Positions 1 to 8,213 of a DNA stretch of 33,702 nucleotides are shown here, in pieces; the stretch's first letter is position 1, and the number at the start of each line of letters is the position of its first letter. Source of the stretch: an uncultured Collinsella sp. (lineage in GTDB: Bacteria > Actinomycetota > Coriobacteriia > Coriobacteriales > Coriobacteriaceae). The stretch lies in NCBI GenBank assembly GCA_900762325.1, contig CAAFGG010000009.1, positions 1 through 33,702 on the forward strand, written 5' to 3'. A program made the translations under genes and the position numbers. A model generated the notes under the pieces. That model had not been told where the DNA came from and made no database searches. It saw nothing but the letters and a program-made list of their open reading frames with translations.

Positions 1-193
1 AGGGTGGGGACGCCGGCCTCCATAGCCTCTCCACCTGCGGAAACGAGGCGACGGCCAGGTGCCGGGAGCTAGTTCCGCGTTGCGCTAGCTGCGGAAACGC
101 GGGGTCCGTTCAGGCTGTTGCGTTGAGATTGAAAATCAACCGTCGGCCCGCCAGCGGCCACATCGAGCAGATGGGCGTGCTTCGATCCCGAGC
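1..193. other. Gene-free left edge
   Basis: No coding frame here looks real. An 11-nt direct repeat CTGCGGAAACG occurs at 35-45 and 89-99, and AGCTAG/CTAGCT plus TTCCGC/GCGGAA dyads overlap at 68-96. It lies downstream of the nucleoside hydrolase stop, but I see no hairpin followed by a U-run that would make a convincing terminator. Confidence 0.5.
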
Positions 194-1168
194 CTAGCCT
201 AGGATGCGGGCCATGCGCGCCTTGAACTCGGACAGAAAGCGCGGGGCGTCCACGGTGAGTGCCACAAGCGCGCTCTTGTCGGGGTCGGACAGGCGATGCT
301 CGTCGCAGATAGTGCGGCCGCGATACTCGCCGAGCAGGTCGACGCGCAAGTTGCAACCAAGTGCGCCCACGAGCGTGGGATCAATCGCCACGGCAACGGC
401 AAGCGGATCGTGCAGCGCGCAGCCGCCCAGGTAAGGGGCGTTCATCTCGTACGAGCCAATGTAGTGCTCGACCATGCTCGCAAATGCGCAGCCCGCCATG
501 GTGCCCGAGCCCGTCCAGCCGGCAATGTCGCGGCGTGTGAGCACCACGCGATGCGTCACGTCCAGACCCACCATGGTGAGCTTACGGCCCGAGCGCAGCA
601 CCGCGTCGGCTGCCTCGGGGTCGCTCGCCATGTTGGCCTCGGCGCCCGCGCTCACGTTGCCGGGCACGGTAAGGGCGCCGCCCATCACGACCACGCGGCC
701 GATGGACATCATCGCCGCCGCATCGCGCTCCAGGGCGAGCGCCAGGTTGGAGAGCGGGCCAGTCGCTACGTAGACCAGATCGGGACCATAGGTGCGCGCG
801 GCATCGATCAGATAATCGACCGCAGCGTTGCCGTCGGCCGAGGTCGCCCCCACCGGCTCGTAGGGCGACGCGGGCACGCTCGCGCCGCCGATGCCGTTCT
901 TGCCGTGAATGAGCGCGGTGGACGCCGGCGGCGTATAGGGCTCAGTCGCCTGCAGAGGACGGTCGGCACCCAGGTACACCGGAACCTCGGGGCGACCCAG
1001 CAGATCGAGCACCGCCAGGCAATTGTGCGCCGATTGCTCGACGCGCACGTTGCCAAAGCACGTGGTGATGCCCACGAGCTCCACCTCGGGGCTCGCGATG
1101 GCATAGGCCAGCGCCATCGCATCGTCCACTCCCATATCCAGATCAAGGATCAGCTTCTTGATTGCCAT
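194..1168 (-). CDS. Inosine/uridine-preferring nucleoside hydrolase
   Basis: A 324-residue protein of the IunH/Rih family, which hydrolyses the N-glycosidic bond of ribonucleosides to give ribose and free base in the cytoplasm. The N-terminal metal site is present (LDLDMGVDDAMAL, the family's DxDxGxDDAxAL). So are the central VVVMGGAL...GNVSAGAEANMASDPEAA segment, the ATGPLSNLALAL segment and the C-terminal HDPLAVAVAIDP segment, whose His and Asp are active-site residues in the family. Length is normal. The ATG at 1168 has GGAG seven bases upstream. The gene starts 30 bp after the ribokinase stop on the same strand, so the two form an operon in which the hydrolase supplies ribose for the kinase. 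Substrate preference (purine, pyrimidine or broad) cannot be read from the sequence. Confidence 0.93.
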   Translation of the reverse strand: MAIKKLILDLDMGVDDAMALAYAIASPEVELVGITTCFGNVRVEQSAHNCLAVLDLLGRPEVPVYLGADRPLQATEPYTPPASTALIHGKNGIGGASVPASPYEPVGATSADGNAAVDYLIDAARTYGPDLVYVATGPLSNLALALERDAAAMMSIGRVVVMGGALTVPGNVSAGAEANMASDPEAADAVLRSGRKLTMVGLDVTHRVVLTRRDIAGWTGSGTMAGCAFASMVEHYIGSYEMNAPYLGGCALHDPLAVAVAIDPTLVGALGCNLRVDLLGEYRGRTICDEHRLSDPDKSALVALTVDAPRFLSEFKARMARILG

Positions 1169-1198
1169 TGTTCTACTCCGCTTCTCCGTCTTTATCGT

Positions 1199-2161
1199 TT
1201 AACCAAACCAATGTTCAACTTCGGCGCGCGTGGGAATCGATTGCTGAGCGCCCAGGCGCGACACCGTCACTGCCGAAGCGCGAGCACCCGCGGCCATGCA
1301 CTCAAAGAGCGGCAAGCCCTCTAGGCGAGCCGCCGCCAACGCGCCGATAAACGTATCGCCGGCGGCCGTGGTATCGACTACCGCACTCGAAAGTGCCGGC
1401 ATGCGCAGCAGCTCACCGCCATCGCCGAGCGTAACCGAGCCGGCACCGCCCAGCGTGATGACCGCGGCGCCGGCGCCCTTGTCGAGCAGCGCATTGAGCG
1501 CGGCGACGCAACTCACATCATCCGTGGGCAGAATGCCCGTCAGAACCTGGCACTCGGTCTCGTTGGGGCAGACCAGGTCGACCGCAGGCCAGACCTCCGC
1601 AGGTAACTCGCAGGCGGGCGCTGGATTAAAGACCGTATAGAACCCCAGCTCGTGAGCGCAAAAAAGCGCATCGGCAGTCGCCACAAGGTCACATTCGCCC
1701 TGGGCGATAAAGACGCTTCCGGCAGCCGGGGCAATCTTGCTGGCGTCGCCGTCGAGCTCATCGGCCACCAGACGCCTCAGCGCGCGGGCAACGTCCTCGC
1801 CCGTAAGCGCATGATTGGCTCCCGGCGACAGCACGATGCGGTTGTCGCCCTCACAGCGAATGATGGTCGCCGTTCCCGTCTCCACATCATCGCGACGCGC
1901 CACAAAGTCACAGTCCACGCCGGCGTCTTGGAGCCCCGCCACGAGCGACGCGCCGAACGCGTCGCGACCGACCGCGCCGATCATGTGCGTGCAAGCGCCC
2001 ATACGCGCGGCAGCTACGGCCTGATTGGCGCCCTTGCCGCCGGCGTTGGTGATAAACCCGCTGCCGCCGACGGTCTCGCCCGCACGCGGTATGCGCTCGC
2101 ACGCCACCGAAAGGTCCATGTTCATGCTGCCGAACACCGCAACGATGCCGCGATCTGCCAT
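1199..2161 (-). CDS. rbsK: Ribokinase (PfkB family)
   Basis: A 320-residue PfkB-family sugar kinase that phosphorylates ribose to ribose 5-phosphate with ATP. Visible signatures are FGSMNMDLSV at the N-terminus, the sugar-binding NAGGKGANQAVAAARMG (PfkB signature 1), NPAPA and PNETE in the middle, and DTTAAGDTFIGAL near the C-terminus (signature 2, with the catalytic Asp in AAGD and the anion hole). I chose the ATG at 2161 because GAGGAGG lies five bases upstream; a longer frame starting 11 codons earlier would place that Shine-Dalgarno inside the gene. It is the first gene of a two-gene operon with the nucleoside hydrolase. The hydrolase partner favours ribose as substrate, although PfkB members acting on other sugars or nucleosides look similar. 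Confidence 0.9.
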   Translation of the reverse strand: MADRGIVAVFGSMNMDLSVACERIPRAGETVGGSGFITNAGGKGANQAVAAARMGACTHMIGAVGRDAFGASLVAGLQDAGVDCDFVARRDDVETGTATIIRCEGDNRIVLSPGANHALTGEDVARALRRLVADELDGDASKIAPAAGSVFIAQGECDLVATADALFCAHELGFYTVFNPAPACELPAEVWPAVDLVCPNETECQVLTGILPTDDVSCVAALNALLDKGAGAAVITLGGAGSVTLGDGGELLRMPALSSAVVDTTAAGDTFIGALAAARLEGLPLFECMAAGARASAVTVSRLGAQQSIPTRAEVEHWFG

Positions 2162-2225
2162 GGAAACCTCCTCATCTGCGGGCCTTATGCCCACCGCAGC
2201 CGTCGATCGTGCACTCTCGCACCCC

Positions 2226-2231
2226 CTATAA
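2226..2231 (-). promoter_or_regulatory. Possible -10 box for ribokinase operon
   Basis: TTATAG on the minus strand lies 65 bp before the ribokinase ATG. No good -35 hexamer is seen 16-18 bp upstream, so this is a weak suggestion only. Confidence 0.25.
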
Positions 2232-2302
2232 CTTTAGTTCACTTTGATGTGGACGCGCGCTTGAGCTTGCGCCAGCAGCAAGCATTCACAGGAGCAGGCA
2301 GC

Positions 2303-2308
2303 TACAAT
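2303..2308 (+). promoter_or_regulatory. Possible -10 box for the O-acetyltransferase gene
   Basis: A TACAAT hexamer lies 39 bp before the ATG at 2348, giving a predicted leader of about 33 nt. No consensus -35 is visible at the right distance. The gene points away from the ribokinase operon, so a promoter must lie in this 186-bp divergent gap. Confidence 0.35.
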
Positions 2309-2347
2309 GAAGGCGTGCTGATTATTCTCGTCATTGGATGATGTTTT

Positions 2348-4564
2348 ATGGAACAACTCTCGCAATCGGGCTCGCGCGGTCGACGCCGCACGGGCAACGA
2401 GCCGGCGCCGCACGAACGCGTGAAGGGCGAACGCCGTGCCAACGAACCGCGACGCACCGTGAGCCCCCATCGTGCTTCTGCCAACAACGCGGGCCGCGCC
2501 AACACTCCCGCCGCGGAGCAGACGCCTGCTCGCCCCAAATCCCGCTACATCCCTGCCCTTGACGGCCTGCGTACGCTCGCCGTCGTCGCGGTGGTGCTCT
2601 ATCACCTTAACCTCACGTGGGCGCAGGGCGGTCTGCTCGGCGTCACGATCTTCTTTGTGCTTTCGGGCTATCTGATCACGCGCTTGCTGCTCAACGAAGT
2701 CGCTAAGACCGGCCGCATCGACCTCAAGAGCTTCTGGATTCGCCGCATCCGTCGCCTGGTCCCCGCCGTGGTAACCGTCGTGGTGGTGACCTGCGCGCTG
2801 TGCACCGTCTTCAACCACGTGATGCTCACCAAGATGCGCCCCGACATCTTGCCGTCGCTGCTGTTCTTTAACAACTGGTGGCAGATTGCTCAAAACGTCT
2901 CGTACTTCAATGCTCTGGGCGACCCCTCACCGCTCACGCACTTTTGGTCGCTTGCCATCGAGGAACAGTTCTACCTGATTTGGCCGCCGCTGCTGTTTGC
3001 CATGGTATCCATGCATGTGAGCAAGCCCAACACGCGCCGCGTGGTTCTGGGCCTTGCCGCGGTATCTGCCCTCGCCATGACGGTGCTTTACAACCCTGCC
3101 GCCGACCCCAGCCGCGTGTACTACGGCACCGACACCCGCGTGTTCTCGCTGCTGCTGGGTGCCTGGATGGCCTTTATCCCCGATCGCGACCTGGCGCCGG
3201 TGCGTCTCGCTCATCGTTTGGGGCTCAATCGCTTGGCTGGCGCCGCCAAGCACGGCAAGAACGCCGAGGGCAAACCTGGCGAGAAGGCCGACGAAGCAGC
3301 CGAGACCGCCCCGGCACAGCCGAGCGCCCTCGTGCGTTTTTGGTCCTCGCCCGCATCCATCGATGTGTTGGGCGTCGTGGGTCTGGTTGGCCTTGCCGCC
3401 ATGGTCGCGCTCACCAACGGCTACACCGCCTTCCAGTATCGCGGAGGCACGCTGCTGTGCTCGATCCTCACGCTCATGGTCATCGCGGCCTGCGTGCAGC
3501 CCCAGGGAATGGTTGCCCGCGCGCTATCCGCCGAGCCACTCGTGTGGGTTGGCAAGCGCTCCTACAGCATCTACCTGTGGCACTATCCGCTGCTGCTCCT
3601 CATGAACCCGGTCGCCAACATCAACGATACGCCGTGGTGGCAGTACATTTTGCAGGTGTTGTTGGTGGTCGCCGTGGCAGAGTGCTGCTATCGCTTTATC
3701 GAGACTCCGTTTAGGAAGGGCGCCTTTGGGCGCACCGTCGCCGAATTCCGCGATGGCACCACCACGCCCGCCAACTGGGCACGCACGCACATCCCTGTCT
3801 GCGCAGCCTGCGCTGTCGTGTTGGTCGTTGCACTGGGCGGCCTGATCTTTGTGCCCGAGACGTCTGCGCTGAGCGGCGAGGGCGCCGAAGTTCTGAACAA
3901 GGAAGCCAAGAACACCGCGCCCACCGACCAGCAGGCGGCCGACGACACCGACAAGGACAACGACGGCTTCCCCGATGGCTCCTACGATCTGCTTATGATC
4001 GGCGACTCCGTGTCGCTGCGTGCCGTAGACACCTTTGACGGCGTGTTCCCGCACAGCCATATCGATGCCGAAAAGGGCCGCCAGTTTGATGCGGGGCGCA
4101 CGACATTTGAGGGCTATATCCAGCAGAACCTTGCCGGCAAGATCGTGGTCTTTGCCCTGGGCACCAACGGCTTGGTAACCGACGACCAGATCGACGCCAT
4201 CATGGCCGATGCAGGAGATAAGCGTATTGTGGTGTTTGTGAACACGCGCAGCCCGCAGCCGTGGGTTGGCTCTACCAACCAGGCCATCGCCAACGCCGCT
4301 ACGCGCTACAAGAACGTGCGCGTTATCGATTGGTACGGATACAGTGCCAACCGCAACGACCTGTTCGATGGCGATGGCACGCACCTATCGACCACTGGCG
4401 TGACTGAGTACCTCAACTTGATCCACGATGCCGTCAAGAAGGACCTGCCCGTACACCCCGAGGATCACGTCAACGATCCGCAGCCGGCAGCCGTCAAGTC
4501 TGCCACCGACGCACTCGTCAATGCGCTCGCTCTCAAGCCGCACAAGCTGGGCACCGACAAGTAA
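2348..4564 (+). CDS. OatA-like surface O-acetyltransferase (acyltransferase-3 + SGNH)
   Basis: A 738-residue two-domain membrane enzyme. Residues 1-65 form a basic, disordered cytoplasmic tail. From about 67 the acyltransferase-3 membrane domain begins (YIPALDGLRTLAVVAVVLYH, FFVLSGYLITRLL, FWIRRIRRLVPAVV, HFWSLAIEEQFYLIWP), with an Ala/Glu/Lys-rich cytoplasmic insert near residues 300-325. From about 545 an extracytoplasmic SGNH esterase-fold domain carries GDSVS (nucleophile Ser), GTNG and DGTHLS (the Asp-His pair near 675). In this family the membrane domain passes acetyl groups across the membrane and the SGNH domain places them on peptidoglycan or a surface glycan; OatA confers lysozyme resistance. 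The acceptor here is unknown. The gene stands alone. The start is the ATG nearest the family's usual N-terminus; its Shine-Dalgarno is weak (GGATGATG). Confidence 0.9.
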   Translation: MEQLSQSGSRGRRRTGNEPAPHERVKGERRANEPRRTVSPHRASANNAGRANTPAAEQTPARPKSRYIPALDGLRTLAVVAVVLYHLNLTWAQGGLLGVTIFFVLSGYLITRLLLNEVAKTGRIDLKSFWIRRIRRLVPAVVTVVVVTCALCTVFNHVMLTKMRPDILPSLLFFNNWWQIAQNVSYFNALGDPSPLTHFWSLAIEEQFYLIWPPLLFAMVSMHVSKPNTRRVVLGLAAVSALAMTVLYNPAADPSRVYYGTDTRVFSLLLGAWMAFIPDRDLAPVRLAHRLGLNRLAGAAKHGKNAEGKPGEKADEAAETAPAQPSALVRFWSSPASIDVLGVVGLVGLAAMVALTNGYTAFQYRGGTLLCSILTLMVIAACVQPQGMVARALSAEPLVWVGKRSYSIYLWHYPLLLLMNPVANINDTPWWQYILQVLLVVAVAECCYRFIETPFRKGAFGRTVAEFRDGTTTPANWARTHIPVCAACAVVLVVALGGLIFVPETSALSGEGAEVLNKEAKNTAPTDQQAADDTDKDNDGFPDGSYDLLMIGDSVSLRAVDTFDGVFPHSHIDAEKGRQFDAGRTTFEGYIQQNLAGKIVVFALGTNGLVTDDQIDAIMADAGDKRIVVFVNTRSPQPWVGSTNQAIANAATRYKNVRVIDWYGYSANRNDLFDGDGTHLSTTGVTEYLNLIHDAVKKDLPVHPEDHVNDPQPAAVKSATDALVNALALKPHKLGTDK

Positions 4565-4587
4565 CCTGCAGCGCAAACTTCCCACAT

Positions 4588-4625
4588 CCGGAGGGGGTGT
4601 CTGCCACGGCAGACACCCCCTCCGG
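4588..4625. terminator. Long GC hairpin after the acyltransferase gene
   Basis: An 18-bp perfect stem (4588-4605 with 4608-4625) lies 23 bp after the stop codon at 4564. No T-run follows, so it is either an unusual terminator or a palindromic repeat. It is followed directly by CAGTTAGGGACACTCC, a fragment resembling the REP sequences at 17016 and 20696. Confidence 0.5.
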
Positions 4626-4771
4626 CAGTTAGGGACACTCCTGGCGCAGCCAATGAAGACCTCTACGGATGAATTCCAGGCCGCTCCGTCGCTCCAGACA
4701 TCGTTTCCGCGCCTCGTGCCTGCCCCAAACAATCAAAACAAGCCCTTTTCGCCGCACCCTCAAAGGTCTGT

Positions 4772-4997
4772 GGGCAAAAAAGGGCAAATATGAGTACTGT
4801 TACCATTTTAGTAGCAGGCAAAACCACCCAAAATGACGTCCGAGCGACCCCTACAACCCCCTAAAGCAGCCAACCTGACTGGTTTAAGGCGTATTGGAGC
4901 CAATTTTAATGAACATACTAAAGGCTATGTTCATTATCTTTTAGGATGTAAATGCTATTCACTTAGCAACAGTACTCATATTTGGCATTTTTTGTCC
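4772..4997. repeat. MITE-like element with 32-nt terminal inverted repeats
   Basis: Arms at 4772-4803 and 4966-4997 are inverted copies that match at all but about five of 32 positions; the shared core is CAAATATGAGTACTGTT. The 162 bp between them are much richer in A and T than the surrounding genes and contain a second dyad with 11-bp arms at 4907-4917 and 4926-4936. There is no coding frame inside. It sits between the convergent acyltransferase and NRMT genes, in a gene-free stretch (4565-5081) whose other contents are the hairpin at 4588 and the terminator at 5029. Confidence 0.6.
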
Positions 4998-5028
4998 ATT
5001 GCTATATAACTAACACCCTATAGCAGAC

Positions 5029-5062
5029 AAAAAACAGGCCGCAGCCCATCGCTGCGGCCTGT
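5029..5062 (-). terminator. Rho-independent terminator of the NRMT operon
   Basis: On the minus strand an 11-bp GC-rich stem (5034-5044 with 5052-5062) with a 7-nt loop is followed by a run of Ts (5029-5034 read as A on the plus strand). It begins 19 bp after the NRMT stop. Confidence 0.85.
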
Positions 5063-5081
5063 TCGGAAGCAAAAGTGGGCG

Positions 5082-6344
5082 TTAAGCGCTGTAACCCATC
5101 GCCTGCAGAACGAACATGACGACAGTCAGCACCGTAATCACACCGATAGTCGCCCAAGTGAGCACATTCCACACGCGGCCGTTGCGGTTAGTGCCCATAA
5201 TGTGACGGTCAGCGGCAATAACCACCTGGAACACCAGAACCACGGGCAGTAGCACGCCGTTGATGACCTGCGAGGTCATCATAATCTGGAACAGATCGAC
5301 GCCGGGCATAAGCACCAGTACGGCAGAGATACCGATGATGGCCGTAATGATGCCGCGATAGACCGGGGCCTCGTCCCAGCTGCGGTCGGCACCGCGCTCC
5401 CAGCCAAATGCCTCGCAGATAGCGCTCGACGTAACGCCCGGCAGCACGCAGGCGGCCAAGAAGCTCGCCGCGACCAGGCCCGAGGCAAACAGCACCGTGG
5501 ACCACTGACCCGCAATAGGCTCCAGCGCGCGGGCGGCATCGGCGGCATCGCTAATCTGAATACCCGCCGGGAACAGCACCGTACCGGTCGTGATGATAAT
5601 GAAGCCGGCAATGACATCGGCGGCAAGCGAGCCGCTCACGGTATCGATGCGCTGCAGCACAATATCGTCCTCGCCCGCGTTCTTATCGACCACGTTGTTC
5701 TGCGCCAAGAAAATCATCCACGGCGCGATGGTGGTACCGATCGTTGCGACCACGAGCGACACGTAGCTGGGGTCATTTTGAATGTTAGGCACGACCAGGT
5801 CGACCGCGACCTCACCCCAGTTGGGGCCAGCCATAAACGCGGCGACAATATAGGTCACGAACACGCAGCTCACCAGCAGCAGAATCTTCTCGATGCGCTG
5901 GAAACTACCCGACATGGTAAGCATCCACACCAGCAGCGCCACCAACGGCACCGAGATGCTCGCCGGCACGCCAAAGAGAGCAAGGCCGCTGGCGATGCCC
6001 GCAAACTCCGAAATGGTCACAGCCGTGTTGGCGATCAACAGCGCCGCCATGGCCAACACGCTCTTGCGCACACCAAAGCGCTCGCGGATGAGCGATGCCA
6101 GGCCCTTGCCCGTGACGCAGCCGCAGCGCGCCGCGGTCTCCTGCGTCACGATGAGCAGCACAGTCATGACGGGAAGCATCCAGAGCATCTTGTAGCCATA
6201 GCTGGCGCCCGCACTGGAATACGTTGCAATGCCGCCGGCGTCATTGCCCGAAAGCGCCGCCAGCAGACCGGGGCCCATAGCGCCAAAGATGGCCGCGATG
6301 GTCAACTTTTGCTTGGTGCCCGACTTTTGCTTGGTATTTTGCAC
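5082..6344 (-). CDS. NRAMP-related divalent metal transporter, probably Mg2+ (NRMT)
   Basis: A 420-residue polytopic protein of the SLC11/NRAMP family, full length with about 11 membrane helices. The metal site departs from the Mn/Fe transporter pattern. TM1 reads GNDAGG (D35-A36-G37-G38) where canonical NRAMPs have DPGN. TM6 reads TTIAPWM (A207-P208-W209) where they have MPH. Loss of the TM1 Asn, the TM6 Met that selects transition metals and the TM6 His is the pattern I recall for NRMTs, the Mg2+-transporting branch studied in Eggerthella lenta and Clostridium. The start is set at GTG 6344, which has TTAGGTGG upstream and begins 8 bp after the preceding stop; an in-frame upstream ATG would overlap that gene by 55 bp. 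Co-transcription with the PRC/MgtE_N/CBS gene supports a magnesium role. Confidence 0.85.
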   Translation of the reverse strand: MQNTKQKSGTKQKLTIAAIFGAMGPGLLAALSGNDAGGIATYSSAGASYGYKMLWMLPVMTVLLIVTQETAARCGCVTGKGLASLIRERFGVRKSVLAMAALLIANTAVTISEFAGIASGLALFGVPASISVPLVALLVWMLTMSGSFQRIEKILLLVSCVFVTYIVAAFMAGPNWGEVAVDLVVPNIQNDPSYVSLVVATIGTTIAPWMIFLAQNNVVDKNAGEDDIVLQRIDTVSGSLAADVIAGFIIITTGTVLFPAGIQISDAADAARALEPIAGQWSTVLFASGLVAASFLAACVLPGVTSSAICEAFGWERGADRSWDEAPVYRGIITAIIGISAVLVLMPGVDLFQIMMTSQVINGVLLPVVLVFQVVIAADRHIMGTNRNGRVWNVLTWATIGVITVLTVVMFVLQAMGYSA

Positions 6345-6352
6345 GCGACCAC

Positions 6353-8197
6353 CTAACCAATGACCGACATGGTGAGCAGCACCGCAGCGGCGCAGTACGC
6401 TACGCACGAGATCATGACGGCAATAACGTTCATGGCGGTGCCCGACGTGTTGAGGTCATGCTCGTCACGCCAGAACAGCACCATCAGGTAAATCACGGCG
6501 CTCATGTTGCCAACTAGGCAAATGATGGCAGCGATATTAAAGCAGCCGGTAAAGAGCTGCTCCTCAAACATGGGCGCATCGGGGAACGCGGCGGTGCGCA
6601 CCAGCTGGGCGCACAGGTAGGTCACGAGTGACAGAATCAGACCCATGCCCGTGCTCTGGAAGAAGAACCCCAGATACGGCTTGGGCTCGTCGTCGTGACC
6701 GTCATACTCCAGGAAATAGTTCTTGACGAACGACACCATGCGCGAGGCCGCCAGCAGCACGAGCGGCATGGCACACATGGGGAACACCACCAGATGCGCG
6801 GAGCCGAGCGCCGTTCCCAGCACGGTCGCCATGATGCACGACGCGATGCCCCATACGACAACCCAGTACTGGCGATGCACAAACCAGCTGAGCACGTTCG
6901 TCGAGTCGTCCGACGCGCTATCGCCCGAGCCGACACCGGCGATCTGCAGGTCCTCCTGATGCTCCTCGGCAATAACGTCCATGGCGTCGTCGAAGGTTAC
7001 GATACCCAGGATATGACGGTTCTCGTCGCAGACAGGGATGGCAACCAGGTCGTACTTGGTCATCTCGTCCGTCACGTCTTCCTGGTCCTCGTCGGGCGAC
7101 ACATAGACCAGGTCGCGATAGGCCAGCTGCCCCAGCGTGGCGTCGCGGTCGGCTACGATCAGCGTGCGCAGCGAAAGCACGCCGGTCAGCATGCCGCTCG
7201 GATCCTCGGTATAGACGTAGTAGACGCTCTCGAAGTCCTCGTCGAGCTCGCGAATCGCCTCGATGGCGTCACCGACCGTTGCCGTGGCGGGCAGGGAGAC
7301 AAACTCCGAGGTCATGATGCGGCCGGCGGTGTTGTCCTCATACCCCAGCAGGTTACGAATCGCCTTCTCCTCCTTGACGCCCATCAGGCGCAGGAGCTTC
7401 TCGGCCTTCTCGTAATCGAGCTCGTCGATCAGATCGGCGGCGTCGTCCGGGTCCATCATGGCCAGCATCGACGATGCGTCGGTGTCGGACAGGCCCTCGA
7501 GCATCTCGGTCATAAGCTCGTCGTCATCGAACTCCGAGATGGCCTCGGCGGCCTGGGCAGTATCGAGCTGCGCAAACACCTGCGCACGTAGGCGCGGGTC
7601 GAGCTGCTCGATAATGTCGGCGATGTCGGCAGGGTGCAGCTCGCCGAGCGTCTTGTGCGACACCGAGAGTTGAATGTTCTTGGTCGAGCGGTCGAGCAGG
7701 TCCATGTAGGACCAAGCGATGATGTCCTCGCTGAGCGGCTTGCCCAGGTGCTTCATAAAGCCTTCGACGATATGCTCGAGCGCGGGGCTGATGGCGCGTA
7801 GCAGACCGCGGGCACCGACCTCGGCGCCCAGCAGGCGCAGCTGGTTTTCGCCCGACATGGAAAACTTGATGTCGTTTACGCGCACGACCTTCATGCCCTG
7901 CGTGTCGACGATCTGCTTGTTGAGCACGTCGCGGGCGAGCAGGAGTTCGGTCGGCTGCAGATACGAAAAACGGATTTCGGTGGCCGACGTCTTAAGGTGT
8001 ACACCCGTCTCGTCGATACGGTCGACCCATTTGCGCCAGCTGATCATAAACGGCGTCTTGCCGGGTCCGCGGAACGCGAGCGACGTCACGTGCGGAAAGA
8101 CTTCGCCGGTAGCAATACCAAAATCGTTGACCACGCCGAGCTTTTCGCCGTCGACGTCCAAGACCGGCAATTTGAGCATCTCACTCAGATAATTCAA
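6353..8197 (-). CDS. PRC-barrel/MgtE_N/CBS protein with an atypical MgtE-like membrane domain
   Basis: A 614-residue protein. Domains in order: PRC barrel (1-80), a second PRC-like stretch (81-170), MgtE_N helical repeats (about 185-285, starting ELHPADIADIIEQLD), two CBS motifs (about 295-412), and about five membrane helices (443-613). The soluble part resembles the Mg2+-sensing half of MgtE. The membrane part lacks what I expect of MgtE: no GGNxGxQ after helix 2 (it reads LLAASRMVSFVKN), and no Asp in the last helix (AMNVIAVMISCVAYCAAA). It may therefore be a regulatory partner of the NRMT 8 bp downstream rather than a Mg2+ channel; this is inference. The start is TTG 8197, with GGGGAG upstream, because PRC proteins of this type usually begin MxYLSxLL; ATG 8179 is the alternative. 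Confidence 0.82.
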   Translation of the reverse strand: MNYLSEMLKLPVLDVDGEKLGVVNDFGIATGEVFPHVTSLAFRGPGKTPFMISWRKWVDRIDETGVHLKTSATEIRFSYLQPTELLLARDVLNKQIVDTQGMKVVRVNDIKFSMSGENQLRLLGAEVGARGLLRAISPALEHIVEGFMKHLGKPLSEDIIAWSYMDLLDRSTKNIQLSVSHKTLGELHPADIADIIEQLDPRLRAQVFAQLDTAQAAEAISEFDDDELMTEMLEGLSDTDASSMLAMMDPDDAADLIDELDYEKAEKLLRLMGVKEEKAIRNLLGYEDNTAGRIMTSEFVSLPATATVGDAIEAIRELDEDFESVYYVYTEDPSGMLTGVLSLRTLIVADRDATLGQLAYRDLVYVSPDEDQEDVTDEMTKYDLVAIPVCDENRHILGIVTFDDAMDVIAEEHQEDLQIAGVGSGDSASDDSTNVLSWFVHRQYWVVVWGIASCIMATVLGTALGSAHLVVFPMCAMPLVLLAASRMVSFVKNYFLEYDGHDDEPKPYLGFFFQSTGMGLILSLVTYLCAQLVRTAAFPDAPMFEEQLFTGCFNIAAIICLVGNMSAVIYLMVLFWRDEHDLNTSGTAMNVIAVMISCVAYCAAAVLLTMSVIG

Positions 8198-8213
8198 TGG
8201 TGCTCCCCATCAT
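8181..8213 (-). other. Possible 10-codon leader ORF overlapping the TTG start
   Basis: ATG ATG GGG ... TGA encodes MMGSTIELSE in the +1 frame relative to the MgtE-like gene. It has the best Shine-Dalgarno in the area (GGAGG at 8218-8222, four bases from ATG). It overlaps the TTG start and stops one base before the in-frame ATG at 8179. Whether it is translated is unknown. Confidence 0.3.

Noticed and set aside
120..192. tRNA-like fragments (a GATTGAAAATC loop and GCTTCGATCCCGAGC)
   Set aside because: The anticodon stem does not pair around a 7-nt loop, no D-arm is present and no acceptor stem can be drawn.
4588..4625. Confident Rho-independent terminator
   Set aside because: The stem is strong but no T-run follows and REP-like sequence begins at once, so the role is uncertain.
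6345..6407. An upstream in-frame ATG for the NRMT gene
   Set aside because: It would overlap the preceding gene by 55 bp; the GTG at 6344 has a good Shine-Dalgarno and gives the usual N-terminus.
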